The notes below the pieces were generated by a model. That model saw only the letters and a program-made list of their open reading frames with translations. It was not told where the DNA came from and searched no databases. A DNA stretch of 64,000 nt. Source: Gemmatimonadota bacterium (GTDB taxonomy: Bacteria; Latescibacterota; UBA2968; UBA8231). The stretch covers positions 38,453 to 102,452 of the forward strand of contig JABJJN010000079.1 in NCBI GenBank assembly GCA_018660835.1, given 5' to 3'. Of this stretch, positions 24,111 to 32,332 are shown in pieces; the stretch's first letter is position 1, and every line of letters starts with the position of its first letter. Position numbers and translations under genes: made by a program.

Positions 24111-24269
24111 ATGCAAAGTGAGGCGGCCGTGTTTTTCGAGGAAACGCAACCTCGAATCAGTAACCTGATGAGAGGGGAGATTGCACGTTTCAGTGTGGAC
24201 AAACTGATCCTCATGCTGACGCGAGGGGGTATGCAGATCGACATTCAGGTTACGCCGCAGGCAGCCTGA
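24111..24269 (+). pseudogene. 5'-truncated XRE-family antitoxin (HTH_37 type)
   Basis: 52 codons from ATG 24111 match the C-terminal half of HigA-2-type XRE antitoxins: QSEAAVFFEETQPRISNLMR (recognition helix TQPRISNLM), then FSVDKLILMLTRGGM and a basic/beta tail IDIQVT. The upstream part of the domain and any toxin partner are missing; an in-frame TGA at 24087-24089 closes the frame. It lies on the opposite strand from higA, so it is a separate system's remnant. Confidence 0.75.
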
Positions 24270-24311
24270 GAAAGAGCTCGCCATCGCCGCCAGTTACCCC
24301 GTCAAGAGAAC

Positions 24312-24440
24312 CTCGGAGCTGATCTGGCGATGAGAAAGGATCAGCGGGTGGCGACGGTCAATTTATTTCGGGTGCCATCATCCTCATCCATAGAATCGAC
24401 AGAGCGCGTCTGGCGTGCCTTGGCCCCAAGGATCCGCGGA
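24312..24440 (-). pseudogene. Mosaic decayed duplication of the 22.5-23.0 kb region
   Basis: Bases 24312-24361 resemble 22485-22536 (5' end of the SNase gene), including an identical GGGTGGCGACGGTCAA. Bases 24374-24440 resemble 22942-23008 (inside the exported-protein gene), including TCTGGCGTGCCTTG. The ~405 bp between them in the source are absent. On the minus strand the copy still reads ILGAKARQTRSVDSMDEDDG against ILGDKARQTRFVDSVDEDDG in the intact gene. This is a duplication followed by internal deletion and drift. Confidence 0.8.
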
Positions 24441-24638
24441 GCCCTCATTGACGCTCCTGAGCCTGCGAGCTTTCCTTGTCACTGCCCAGTTCCGGTGAAA
24501 CAGGTCTGCAACCCACGTGCTGCAAGTCACTTGCTGCACGATACCGGCTGAGCGATTCGACACCGGGATGTGCGATTTCTGCACAGCCGCGCCACGGTGC
24601 GTTGCCAACGTGCCATACTCACCCTCAGGAGGGCTTGT

Positions 24639-25391
24639 ATGATTGGTAGACTGATGACCGTCGCAGGCGTCGTGATTCTTTGCGCCTGTCCCATCCTGGC
24701 TCAGGACGATATGCCGCCACCGGATCATCCTGTCGTGATCCTCGGACCGCCGGAAGGCTTTGAGCCGCCAGGTCCTCCTCCCGCCATGCCGGAAGATCCG
24801 ATGCAGGCCGAGCAAATCATGCTCGACATGTTCTTCGATTTCATGGCCGGGCAGGATGGAGTGGTCGATCGCGACGAGTTCAAGGCGTGGATTCACCAGT
24901 TCCATATGCCGCCGCCGATGCATCATGATGGCGACCCGATGGGGCCGCCGCCGCATTGCGACACCAATGGCGATGGCATGGTCGACGAGTTCGAAGCCGA
25001 GCAGTGCGGGCCACCGCCGGAGTGTGACTTCAACGGCGATGGTATGATCGATGAGACCGAGGCGCAGCAATGCGCCGAACAGATGGGGCCGCCGCCGGAG
25101 TGTGACTTCAATGGCGATGGCATGATCGATGAGACCGAGGCCCAGCAATGCGCCGAACAGATGGGGCCGCCACCACATTGTGACACCAATGGCGATGGCA
25201 TGGTCGACGAGTTCGAAGCCGAGCAGTGCGGGCCACCACCGCATTGCGACACCAACGGCGATGGCATGGTCGACGAGACCGAGGCCGAGCAGTGCGGGCC
25301 ACCGCCGGAGTGTGACTTCAATGGCGACGGCATGATCGACGCAACCGAAGCCGATCAGTGCGCCGAACAACACGCACCGCCGGGAGGTTGA
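24639..25391 (+). CDS. Secreted protein with six cysteine-bracketed EF-hand loops
   Basis: 250 residues. AGGAGG 6 nt upstream fixes ATG 24639. A signal peptide (RLMTVAGVVILCACPILAQ) is followed by a Pro-rich segment, a degenerate EF-hand (DGVVDRDEFKAW), and then six tandem units from residue 102. Each unit is a canonical 12-residue calcium loop (DTNGDGMVDEFE or DFNGDGMIDETE) with Cys immediately before it and Cys three residues after it (C-x15-C; Cys107/123, 129/145, 155/171, 181/197, 203/219, 225/241), joined by GPPP linkers. The helices that normally flank EF loops are reduced to a few residues, so a disulfide probably clamps each loop. Likely an extracellular calcium-binding protein; the partner is unknown. 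Confidence 0.85.
   Translation: MIGRLMTVAGVVILCACPILAQDDMPPPDHPVVILGPPEGFEPPGPPPAMPEDPMQAEQIMLDMFFDFMAGQDGVVDRDEFKAWIHQFHMPPPMHHDGDPMGPPPHCDTNGDGMVDEFEAEQCGPPPECDFNGDGMIDETEAQQCAEQMGPPPECDFNGDGMIDETEAQQCAEQMGPPPHCDTNGDGMVDEFEAEQCGPPPHCDTNGDGMVDETEAEQCGPPPECDFNGDGMIDATEADQCAEQHAPPGG
24942..25361 (+). repeat. Tandem coding repeats (66-78 bp units) of the EF-loop protein
   Basis: Six units encode GPPP-x-C-D-x-N-G-D-G-M-x-D-E..C. There are two unit lengths, without and with an AEQM insert before the next GPPP. Several units are nearly identical at the DNA level, for example 25005-25082 and 25083-25160, so copy number should be prone to slippage. The spacing stays in frame. Confidence 0.9.
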
Positions 25392-25400
25392 CGGATAGAT

Positions 25401-25434
25401 CGTAGGCGGGACACCGGAAGGCGTTCCGCCTACG
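25401..25434. other. Inverted repeat after the EF-loop gene
   Basis: CGTAGGCGG (25401-25409) and CCGCCTACG (25426-25434) pair perfectly around a 16-nt loop. There is no T-tract, so it is not a classical terminator; an RNA-stability hairpin or REP-like element is possible. Confidence 0.4.
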
Positions 25435-25507
25435 ACACGTCAATCCAATCCATCCCGGAGCGACACGCCGAAAGGGCGCTCGTCACCCGGCATCGAATCT
25501 GGATCCT

Positions 25508-25547
25508 GAGGCCTCATCATCGGCGCGATGATGAGGCCTCTTCTTTT
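25508..25547 (+). terminator. Rho-independent terminator
   Basis: A perfect 14-bp stem GAGGCCTCATCATC / GATGATGAGGCCTC with a GGCGC loop (25508-25540) is followed by TTCTTTT. It ends transcription from the EF-loop gene and isolates the porin operon. Confidence 0.88.
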
Positions 25548-25673
25548 GCCCGTCCCTCGACCACTTTGTTACTTTCGATCCATGGCAAAAAGACACCTAC
25601 AGAAAAAGTTGATGATGATACTGTCCGAACAGATGCAGTGCTTCTGCGGTCATCGCCAGAGCAGGACAAGATC

Positions 25674-26765
25674 GTGAGGGCGGCCCTGGCGCGTGGTTCC
25701 CACAGATTCTGGCTGGTCGCCGTGTTGTCGGCGTCGGTGATGGTCGGCTCTGCTGCTGCGATCGACAGCGATCGCATCTCGCTGAATGGCTACACGAGTT
25801 TCGAGCTCGAGAAACAGTTCGGGGACGAGGCAGACGGTCTGGGCGACCCGAATGCGTCCTTCGATGCCGATCTGTTCGATCTGGTGCTGAATGTTCAGGT
25901 CGATGATCGCATTCGAGCGGCAGCCGACATGACCTGGGAGCATGGCGTCGCGTCGGAAGACGACAGGGGCAATGTGGCCCTCGAGTATGGTTTCGTGGAG
26001 TACAAATTCAGTGACGCGGTGAAGGTCCGCTTTGGCAAGATGTTTACGCCCTTCGGCATCTTCAATGAAATCCACACGGCGAAACCGGCCATCCTCTCGG
26101 TCAAGGAAGCGGCCAGTACGAACAAGGCGGAACGGATCGTCGATGGCGCCTACCGGTTCTTCCCGCGATGGGGAACGGGTGTGGCCATCAATGGCGGCCT
26201 CTATCTATCTGAGCGCTATCTCGACTATGACCTGCTGATCGCCAATGGTGACCAGGAGGAGTCAAATCCTTACGAGCAGGACAACAACCAGGCGAAATCG
26301 TGGACGGCGCGGGTGCGCTACGATATCTCTGATCAACTGCAGGCGGGTGTGTCCTTCTACTACGACAAGCTCTCCGATCCGGACTACGACGATCTGATGA
26401 GCGAAGGAATTCAGTTGCAGTATGATACGGGCACGCTGCGGATTATTGCAGAGGCGGTGCTGGGTTCGATGAGTCCGGGTTCTGGTTCCGCAACAAAACA
26501 ACTCGGCTGGTTCGTCCAACCGTCGTATCGGCTGGCCTCCGGTCTGACACCGTATGTACGTCTGGATTTCGTCGATCCCGACCGTGAGCGCGACGACGAT
26601 CGGGGGTTCGGGTTGACCTTCGGTTTCAACTTCGAGACAGAGGGAGGACTCACCTTCAAGGTGGAGGAGAACTATCTCAAGGGTGGGGATCAGAGCGCGG
26701 GACTTTCAGGACTGCCTGGTAACGACTACAGCGAGATCAAAGCCGCTGTGGTGCTGGGATTCTGA
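25674..26765 (+). CDS. Outer-membrane porin (phosphate-selective-porin-like)
   Basis: 363 residues from GTG 25674 (AGGA 7 nt upstream), with a signal peptide (FWLVAVLSASVMVGSAAA). The mature part consists of alternating amphipathic strands (for example SLNGYTSFELEKQF, LEYGFVEYKFSDAVKVRFGK, YLDYDLLIANGDQ) and ends in the aromatic-terminal strand KAAVVLGF, the outer-membrane barrel signal. The KVRFGKMFTPFGIFNE segment is typical of OprP/OprO-like and related porins. It is followed after 1 bp by a PstS-like protein and then a hybrid kinase, suggesting an anion uptake and sensing module. The substrate, phosphate or another oxyanion, is inferred. Confidence 0.82.
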   Translation: MRAALARGSHRFWLVAVLSASVMVGSAAAIDSDRISLNGYTSFELEKQFGDEADGLGDPNASFDADLFDLVLNVQVDDRIRAAADMTWEHGVASEDDRGNVALEYGFVEYKFSDAVKVRFGKMFTPFGIFNEIHTAKPAILSVKEAASTNKAERIVDGAYRFFPRWGTGVAINGGLYLSERYLDYDLLIANGDQEESNPYEQDNNQAKSWTARVRYDISDQLQAGVSFYYDKLSDPDYDDLMSEGIQLQYDTGTLRIIAEAVLGSMSPGSGSATKQLGWFVQPSYRLASGLTPYVRLDFVDPDRERDDDRGFGLTFGFNFETEGGLTFKVEENYLKGGDQSAGLSGLPGNDYSEIKAAVVLGF

Positions 26766-26766
26766 T

Positions 26767-27216
26767 ATGAGAGTCAACGCCCTGTCTATCCTGCTCGCCG
26801 TGATCATACTGCTGCAGGTGGCGAATGCCGAGGACGCAGCCCCTGTCGTGGCGGCGAAGATCATCGCCAACGCTGAGATCAGTGTTGAGCGGCTCAAGGT
26901 GGCGGATCTGGCCGCCATCTACCTCGGGCGAAAATCATCCTGGGCGTCGGGTGACCTGATCGTTCCCGCCCTGCCCGCAGAAGGTGACTCCCTGACGCAG
27001 GCCTTCCTGCATGAGGCGCTGCGCAAATCGACCAGTCAGTATCGTGCCTACTGGAAGCGCCGGCTGTTCTCCGGCGGTGGTGTGTTGCCCAGGACGATGA
27101 GGTCGTCGGCGGACATGCTGGACTACGTCGCCCGGACGCCGGGGGCGATCGGCATCGTCGCCGAATCGGTTGAGTTGGGGGAGTCCGCGGTGCGAGTGAT
27201 ATCGATCACCGATTGA
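26767..27216 (+). CDS. Short PstS-like periplasmic substrate-binding protein
   Basis: 149 residues with signal peptide (LSILLAVIILLQVANA). The mature domain follows the PBP-like pattern of single-lobe PstS homologues: a KVADLAAIYLGRKSSWASGD segment, then FLHEALRKSTSQYRAYWKRR and DYVARTPGAIGIVAES. It is about half the length of a full PstS, and no ABC permease or ATPase lies nearby, so it probably serves as a sensor ligand protein rather than a transport component. It begins one base after the porin stop and ends one base before the hybrid kinase start. Confidence 0.8.
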   Translation: MRVNALSILLAVIILLQVANAEDAAPVVAAKIIANAEISVERLKVADLAAIYLGRKSSWASGDLIVPALPAEGDSLTQAFLHEALRKSTSQYRAYWKRRLFSGGGVLPRTMRSSADMLDYVARTPGAIGIVAESVELGESAVRVISITD

Positions 27217-27217
27217 C

Positions 27218-29401
27218 ATGGCTCCCCTCTCGCTCAGAAACAAATTTGCTCTGTTGTTCGGGGGGTTCGGAGTTGCGATCGGCGTCATCGTTACGACCAA
27301 CTTCGGCACCTCCAGTACAGTGGCTTCGCGACTTGATGAGACACGCGAGCAATTGCTGCCGCGGCTCGTCGTCACGAATTCTATTCGCGAGCGTTTCAAG
27401 GACATGTCCCTGCTCCTGGAAGACGCCGCAGTCTATGGCGAATCGAGCTTCCTGGACGATAGTGACGAGGCGAACCAACTGCTGTCGGCGGATCTGGATC
27501 GACTGATCTCGCTCTCACCGGAGACAGACAAGACCGATCTGCAGCGAATCAGGCAGCAGGCCCTTGATTTCCACTCCCTGGCTCGCGAACTGGCTGAGAA
27601 ACTGCTGACCCTCGAAGACTCGGATGAACTGTCTGAGCTGTCTCAGGTAGCCACCCTTGGACGTGAGGTGCGCACGCTGAGAGAGGATCTCGCGTTGCAG
27701 TTGGACAGTCTGTCGGCAAGGGCGAGTCAGGATCTGAATGCGGAGTTGAGATCCACAGAGAAAGAGGTCACCGATCGCGCCATGCTGACCCTCGTCGTGG
27801 GGGTCGTGTCGCTGCTTTGTGGCCTGTCGATTCTGCTGTTCCTCACGGGCAGAATCGTGGCGCCGATCAGGGCCCTGTCGCTGGCCACAGCCGAGGTCGC
27901 CAGGGGCAATCTGGATGAGACGATTTCAGTTTCCACGAGCCGCGACGAGGTGGGTGACCTGGTCGAGTCGTTCCGTCTGATGAGCATGCGTCTGCAAGAG
28001 ACGACGGTGTCACGTGACTTTGTGGACAACATCATCGACTCCATGGGCGATTCACTCATCGTCCTCGACGCCAATTTTCGCGTCGTGATGGTCAATCCCG
28101 CCACGTCCAGATTGTTGGGATATGACGATGGGGAGCTTAGCGGGCGTCCCTTCCGTGACGTGATGGCGCGCGAATTCAGCTCCGTCGAAGATCTCGTGGA
28201 AGAGCAGTATCTCACCAAGCAAGGTCTCGCCATTCCCGTATCGCTCGTCGGCGCGGTCTTGCGCGGGGAAGATGGACAACCGACCGGATTCGTCTGTGTG
28301 GCGCAGGATCACACGGAACGCAAGAAGGCGGAGCAGGACTTACTGCGAGCAAGGGATGCAGCCGAGGACGCGAGCCTGGCGAAAAGTGCCTTCCTCGCCA
28401 ACACGAGCCACGAGATCCGCACGCCGATCAATGCCGTCATGGGAATGGCACAGGCCCTGCAATCCGAAGATCTCCCCCCAGGGACGGCAGATCAGGTAGA
28501 CACCATCCTGCAGGCATCAGAGGCACTGGCCGAAATCATCGACGATCTGCTCGATCTGTCGAAGATCGAGGCGGGACAGTTGGAGGCGGAGACCGTGCCT
28601 TTTGATCCGGTCGAAGTCGTCGAACGGGTGCGTCGTACTCTGGCGTTGCGGGCAGATGACAAGGGAACCTCGCTGACGGTGACGATCGATCCGGACACCG
28701 CTCGGGACGTCGAGGGGGATGTCGTGCGGCTGCGACAGATTCTGATGAATCTCATCGGTAATGGTTTGAAATTCACCGAACAAGGCAGCGTCGATGTGCG
28801 TCTCTCCTCCGTGCCCGAGCAGGGCAGGGTGCGCCTTCGTGTGGCGGTCCAGGACAGTGGTATCGGCATCGACGTCGACCGCCAGGCCGTCATTTTTGAT
28901 CCCTTCACGCAGGCGGACCCGTCGATCACGCGCACACACGGCGGCACGGGTCTTGGACTGTCGATTAGTAAACGCCTCGTGAACATGATGGAGGGAGAGA
29001 TCTCCGTCGACAGCCGGCCCGGCGAGGGAAGCACCTTTCACTTTGACGTGCTTGTGAATGCTGGTACGGGTCGTGCCGCGCCGACGATCCAGGACAAGGA
29101 GGAGCCGATCCGGCCGCTGCGCATCCTTCTGGCGGAGGACAACCCCCTCAATCGCAAGGTCGCCCGCGCCCTGCTGCGCATGGACTCTCACGACATCACA
29201 GACGCGGAGAATGGTCAGATCGCCGTCGATGTCGTGCGCACGAGTCCCGCCTTCGATGTGATTCTCATGGACATGCAGATGCCGGTGATGGATGGGCTGA
29301 CGGCGACGGCGCAGATCCGTCGTCTGCAGGCCGACGCCGGTGCGGCGCCGACGCCGGTGCGGCGCCGACGCCGATCATCGCTCTCACGGCGAACGCGATG
29401 A
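27218..29401 (+). CDS. Hybrid sensor histidine kinase, receiver domain interrupted by frameshift
   Basis: 727 residues. TM helix at ~10-30, periplasmic helical sensor ~31-187, second TM ~188-209, HAMP ~210-265, PAS ~268-370, HisKA with phospho-acceptor His398 (ANTSHEIRTPINAV), HATPase with NLIGNGLKFT (511-520), DSGIGI and GGTGLGLSI, then a receiver domain (from ~632) with phospho-acceptor Asp685 (ILMDMQMPVMDG). After residue ~710 the frame is lost because of a 17-bp tandem duplication (29339-29372), and it ends in a spurious Arg/Ser tail. The remaining receiver and an HPt domain continue in another frame. The preceding PstS-like gene (1-bp gap) likely presents the ligand to the periplasmic domain. 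Confidence 0.93.
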   Translation: MAPLSLRNKFALLFGGFGVAIGVIVTTNFGTSSTVASRLDETREQLLPRLVVTNSIRERFKDMSLLLEDAAVYGESSFLDDSDEANQLLSADLDRLISLSPETDKTDLQRIRQQALDFHSLARELAEKLLTLEDSDELSELSQVATLGREVRTLREDLALQLDSLSARASQDLNAELRSTEKEVTDRAMLTLVVGVVSLLCGLSILLFLTGRIVAPIRALSLATAEVARGNLDETISVSTSRDEVGDLVESFRLMSMRLQETTVSRDFVDNIIDSMGDSLIVLDANFRVVMVNPATSRLLGYDDGELSGRPFRDVMAREFSSVEDLVEEQYLTKQGLAIPVSLVGAVLRGEDGQPTGFVCVAQDHTERKKAEQDLLRARDAAEDASLAKSAFLANTSHEIRTPINAVMGMAQALQSEDLPPGTADQVDTILQASEALAEIIDDLLDLSKIEAGQLEAETVPFDPVEVVERVRRTLALRADDKGTSLTVTIDPDTARDVEGDVVRLRQILMNLIGNGLKFTEQGSVDVRLSSVPEQGRVRLRVAVQDSGIGIDVDRQAVIFDPFTQADPSITRTHGGTGLGLSISKRLVNMMEGEISVDSRPGEGSTFHFDVLVNAGTGRAAPTIQDKEEPIRPLRILLAEDNPLNRKVARALLRMDSHDITDAENGQIAVDVVRTSPAFDVILMDMQMPVMDGLTATAQIRRLQADAGAAPTPVRRRRRSSLSRRTR
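29339..29372 (+). repeat. Exact 17-bp tandem duplication causing a frameshift
   Basis: GGTGCGGCGCCGACGCC occurs twice head-to-tail (29339-29355 and 29356-29372). Removing one copy restores a normal receiver sequence across the junction (DAGAAPTPIIALTANAMKAD), so the duplication is the lesion. Seventeen is not a multiple of three, so gain or loss of one copy toggles the frame. Confidence 0.95.
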
Positions 29402-29928
29402 AGGCGGACAGGGATCGTTGTCTGGCAGCGGGTATGATCGACTTCATCCCCAAGCCTGTGCGTCGGCAACAGCTGCGCACGGTCCTCTCACGGGTAGTCG
29501 GTGCGGCAGCTGCGGTGGATGGCGCGCCTGTCCCACAGGCCGATCCTTCTGCGACGATTCTTGACGAGCAGGTGCTGGAAGGTCTGCGTGAACTGGCGGA
29601 ATTGGACGAAGAGTTTTCGATCGCCAGCTGCATTCGCCTCTTCCTCGACGAGACGCCCGCTTGTCTGGCGCGCGCCCGGGAAGCAATGGCGTCAGGTGAT
29701 ACCGAATCATTGCATCGTGAGGTGCACACGATCAAGGGGGCCGGTCGTGAAGTCGGGGCCACGGATCTCGCGTCCCGTTCGGAGGCGCTGGAGAAGGCGA
29801 TCAAGAACGAAGAGCCCGTCGATCTCCCCAGCGGTCTTGATGAGTTGCAACAGAGTCTGGTCCAGGTCAGCCAGATTCTCGGCGAGATGGCCGAGCGCGA
29901 GGAAGAGACGGACCGCGCCGCTGGCTGA
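29398..29928 (+). CDS. Detached receiver C-terminus plus HPt domain of the hybrid kinase
   Basis: 176 residues from ATG 29398, which is an internal Met of the original protein (LTANAMKAD). Its ATG overlaps the TGA of the truncated kinase (ATGA), so re-initiation could still yield this piece. It carries the receiver's conserved Lys (FIPKPV, Lys19), a linker, and an HPt domain with the phospho-His in LHREVHTIKGAGREVG (His110). Without the frameshift the product would be a single kinase-REC-HPt protein of ~900 residues. As a separate polypeptide the receiver fold is split, though the HPt could fold alone. Confidence 0.85.
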   Translation: MKADRDRCLAAGMIDFIPKPVRRQQLRTVLSRVVGAAAAVDGAPVPQADPSATILDEQVLEGLRELAELDEEFSIASCIRLFLDETPACLARAREAMASGDTESLHREVHTIKGAGREVGATDLASRSEALEKAIKNEEPVDLPSGLDELQQSLVQVSQILGEMAEREEETDRAAG

Positions 29929-29947
29929 CGGTTCATACCTTCGATTC

Positions 29948-32317
29948 ATGGCAAAGACGAAGCAGACGACGCAGGTCGGCAAACACAAGATCGATCTGAC
30001 GAACCTCGAGAAGGTTTTGTGGCCGGACGATGGCTTCGTCAAGGCGGAGCTGATTCAGTATTACCTGACCGTGGCGCCGACGATGATCACCCACATCAAG
30101 GGGCGGCCCCTGTCGTTCGTGCGGTTTCCGGATGGGATCTACGGCGAGAATTTCTTCCAGAAGAATCGGCCGCGCTACTCCCCCGACTGGCTCGACCACG
30201 AGAAGATGGGCGGCGGTGACGATGGCGAGGAGGGGGGTCGCAAGATCGACTACCTGCTGGCGACGGATGATGCGTCGATGGTGTGGTTTGCCAATCATGC
30301 CTGCATCGAGCTGCATCAGATCCATGCGCGGCGGCCGCACTTCGACAAACCTGACTATGTGGTGTTCGACCTCGATCCGCCGGAGGGGTATCCCTTCCCT
30401 GACGTGGTGGCCCTGGCCTTTGAGCTGAGAGAATATCTCGAAGGGCACGACTATCACTGCTTCGTGAAGACGACGGGTCGCAAGGGAGTGCACGTGGTGG
30501 TGCCCCTGGAGCCACGCTACTCCTTCGACGAGGTCTTCAATACAGCCAAGACGCTGGCGCAGCCCTTCGTGCGGGCGCGCAAGACGAATACGACGCTGGA
30601 GATCCGCAAGGAGAAACGGACGGACAAGGTGCTCGTCGATGTCTATCGCAATCGGCCGTCGCAGACGATCGTGTCGCCCTATTCTCTGCGTGGTTCCGTC
30701 GGGGCGCCGGTGTCGATGCCGCTCACTTGGGAGCAGCTCGAGGTGCTGGAAAATCCGGTGGAGTACAACATCCGCTCGGCACCGGAGGCGTTGAAGGTGG
30801 ATGGGGATCCGTGGGAGGCGATGCCCGCCTTTGCCGTGCGTCTACACACGGATCGCAAGGCACCGGCAAAGAAGAAGAAGGCCGTCGGCAAGTCGCGGAC
30901 GTACAAGACCCCCGAACAGTTGGAGGACTACGAGAAGAAACGTGCCTTCGACAAGACGCCGGAGCCCGGGGCCGAGCTGTTGGATGGGGAGGGCAATGCC
31001 TTTGTCGTGCACCGGCACCATGCATCACGGCTGCACTACGATCTGCGTCTGGAGAAAGACGGTGCTCTGCGTTCGTGGGCAATCCCGAAGGGGCTGCCAC
31101 CGCGTCCGGGGGTGAAACGTCTGGCGGTGAATGTGGAGGATCATCCGCTGGAGTATCTGACCTTCGAAGGCGAAATCCCCAAAGGTGAATACGGCGCCGG
31201 GCCGATGTGGGTCTACGCGATCGGAAAATACGAGATCACGAAGGATAAGAAGGATGGCTCCTTCTACTTCCGTCTGCAGTCGAAGGCGCTGACGGCGGAG
31301 TATCGGATGTTCAATACGCGTGGCAAGGACTGGATCATCGAACGGCTCGAGGCGCCGCAGATCGACTGGTTGCAGGACAAGATCGAACCGATGCTCGCCG
31401 AGTCGCGTCCGGATGTGCCGGGTGGCAGTGAGTGGATCTACGAGTTGAAGTGGGATGGCATACGAGCAATGGTCAGCGTCGAAGAGGGGGAGATCCGCAT
31501 CCGCACGCGTTCACAGCGGGATGTGACGGAGCATTTCCCTGAGCTGCAGCTGGCGGACGAGTCCTTCCGCGCCAGTGCGGCGCTGTTTGATGGCGAGATC
31601 GTCTGCCTCGATGAGCAGGGCAAACCGATCTTCACGGATGTGATGGGGCGGCTGCACGCGCGCGGCGAGAAGGGCATCGAACGGGCCAGGTCGCGGCGTC
31701 CGGCGGTGTGTTATCTGTTCGACTGCCTGTATCTGGATGGGCGCAATCTGACGAATGATCCGGTGGAGCGACGGCGTGAGTGGCTTGCCGATGCGATCAA
31801 ACCGGGTGGATCGTATCGGCTGAGTGAGGCCGTGGAAGACGGTGCGGCACTGTTCGATGCGGCGAAAACGCTTGGGCTGGAAGGAATTGTGGCGAAGGAG
31901 CGGGGCGCTGGCTATCTTCCCGGACGACGCAGTTCGAACTGGGTCAAAGTGAAGGTGCGGCAGACGTTGGAGTGCCGCATTATCGGCTACACTGAGGGTA
32001 AGGGTGACCGTGCTCAGGCCTTTGGGGCGCTGCATATTGCCGTCGATGGTGACCAGATTGCCGGCGAGTTGCAGTATCTGGGTAAGGTGGGTGGTGGGTT
32101 CGACGACAAGACGCTGACGAAGGTCTTTGCCGAGGTGGAGGCGCTGGAACAGATTGCGCGCCCTATCAAGCAGAAACCTGTAGATGATGCGCACTCTGTC
32201 TGGGTCGATCCGACGTTGTTCTGCGAAGTGCAGTATGCGTCCTACACGAACAATGGTACGCTGCGTGAGCCCGTGTTCTTGCGCATGCGCCCCGATCTCT
32301 CCCCCGAGAATGCTTGA
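29948..32317 (+). CDS. ligD: ATP-dependent DNA ligase LigD (POL-PE-LIG)
   Basis: 789-residue multifunctional NHEJ enzyme. An N-terminal archaeo-eukaryotic-primase polymerase domain (~10-290; YVVFDLDPPEG catalytic acidic pair) precedes a phosphoesterase domain (~350-450; VHRHHASRLHYDLRLE, KGEYGAGPMWV). These are followed by an ATP-dependent ligase domain with the nucleotidyl Lys501 in ELKWDGIR and its C-terminal OB fold. The order matches the mycobacterial arrangement rather than the PE-LIG-POL order of Pseudomonas. Ku follows 15 bp downstream, giving a complete two-component double-strand-break repair operon. The start at ATG 29948 is set by the first recognisable POL residues. Confidence 0.95.
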   Translation: MAKTKQTTQVGKHKIDLTNLEKVLWPDDGFVKAELIQYYLTVAPTMITHIKGRPLSFVRFPDGIYGENFFQKNRPRYSPDWLDHEKMGGGDDGEEGGRKIDYLLATDDASMVWFANHACIELHQIHARRPHFDKPDYVVFDLDPPEGYPFPDVVALAFELREYLEGHDYHCFVKTTGRKGVHVVVPLEPRYSFDEVFNTAKTLAQPFVRARKTNTTLEIRKEKRTDKVLVDVYRNRPSQTIVSPYSLRGSVGAPVSMPLTWEQLEVLENPVEYNIRSAPEALKVDGDPWEAMPAFAVRLHTDRKAPAKKKKAVGKSRTYKTPEQLEDYEKKRAFDKTPEPGAELLDGEGNAFVVHRHHASRLHYDLRLEKDGALRSWAIPKGLPPRPGVKRLAVNVEDHPLEYLTFEGEIPKGEYGAGPMWVYAIGKYEITKDKKDGSFYFRLQSKALTAEYRMFNTRGKDWIIERLEAPQIDWLQDKIEPMLAESRPDVPGGSEWIYELKWDGIRAMVSVEEGEIRIRTRSQRDVTEHFPELQLADESFRASAALFDGEIVCLDEQGKPIFTDVMGRLHARGEKGIERARSRRPAVCYLFDCLYLDGRNLTNDPVERRREWLADAIKPGGSYRLSEAVEDGAALFDAAKTLGLEGIVAKERGAGYLPGRRSSNWVKVKVRQTLECRIIGYTEGKGDRAQAFGALHIAVDGDQIAGELQYLGKVGGGFDDKTLTKVFAEVEALEQIARPIKQKPVDDAHSVWVDPTLFCEVQYASYTNNGTLREPVFLRMRPDLSPENA

Positions 32318-32332
32318 GCGAGGTTAACGACA

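Noticed and set aside
24384..25373. 329-codon minus-strand repetitive frame opposite the EF-loop gene
   Set aside because: Its repeats (LGLVDHAIA-type) are the antisense of the EF-loop repeats, and it has no ribosome-binding site.
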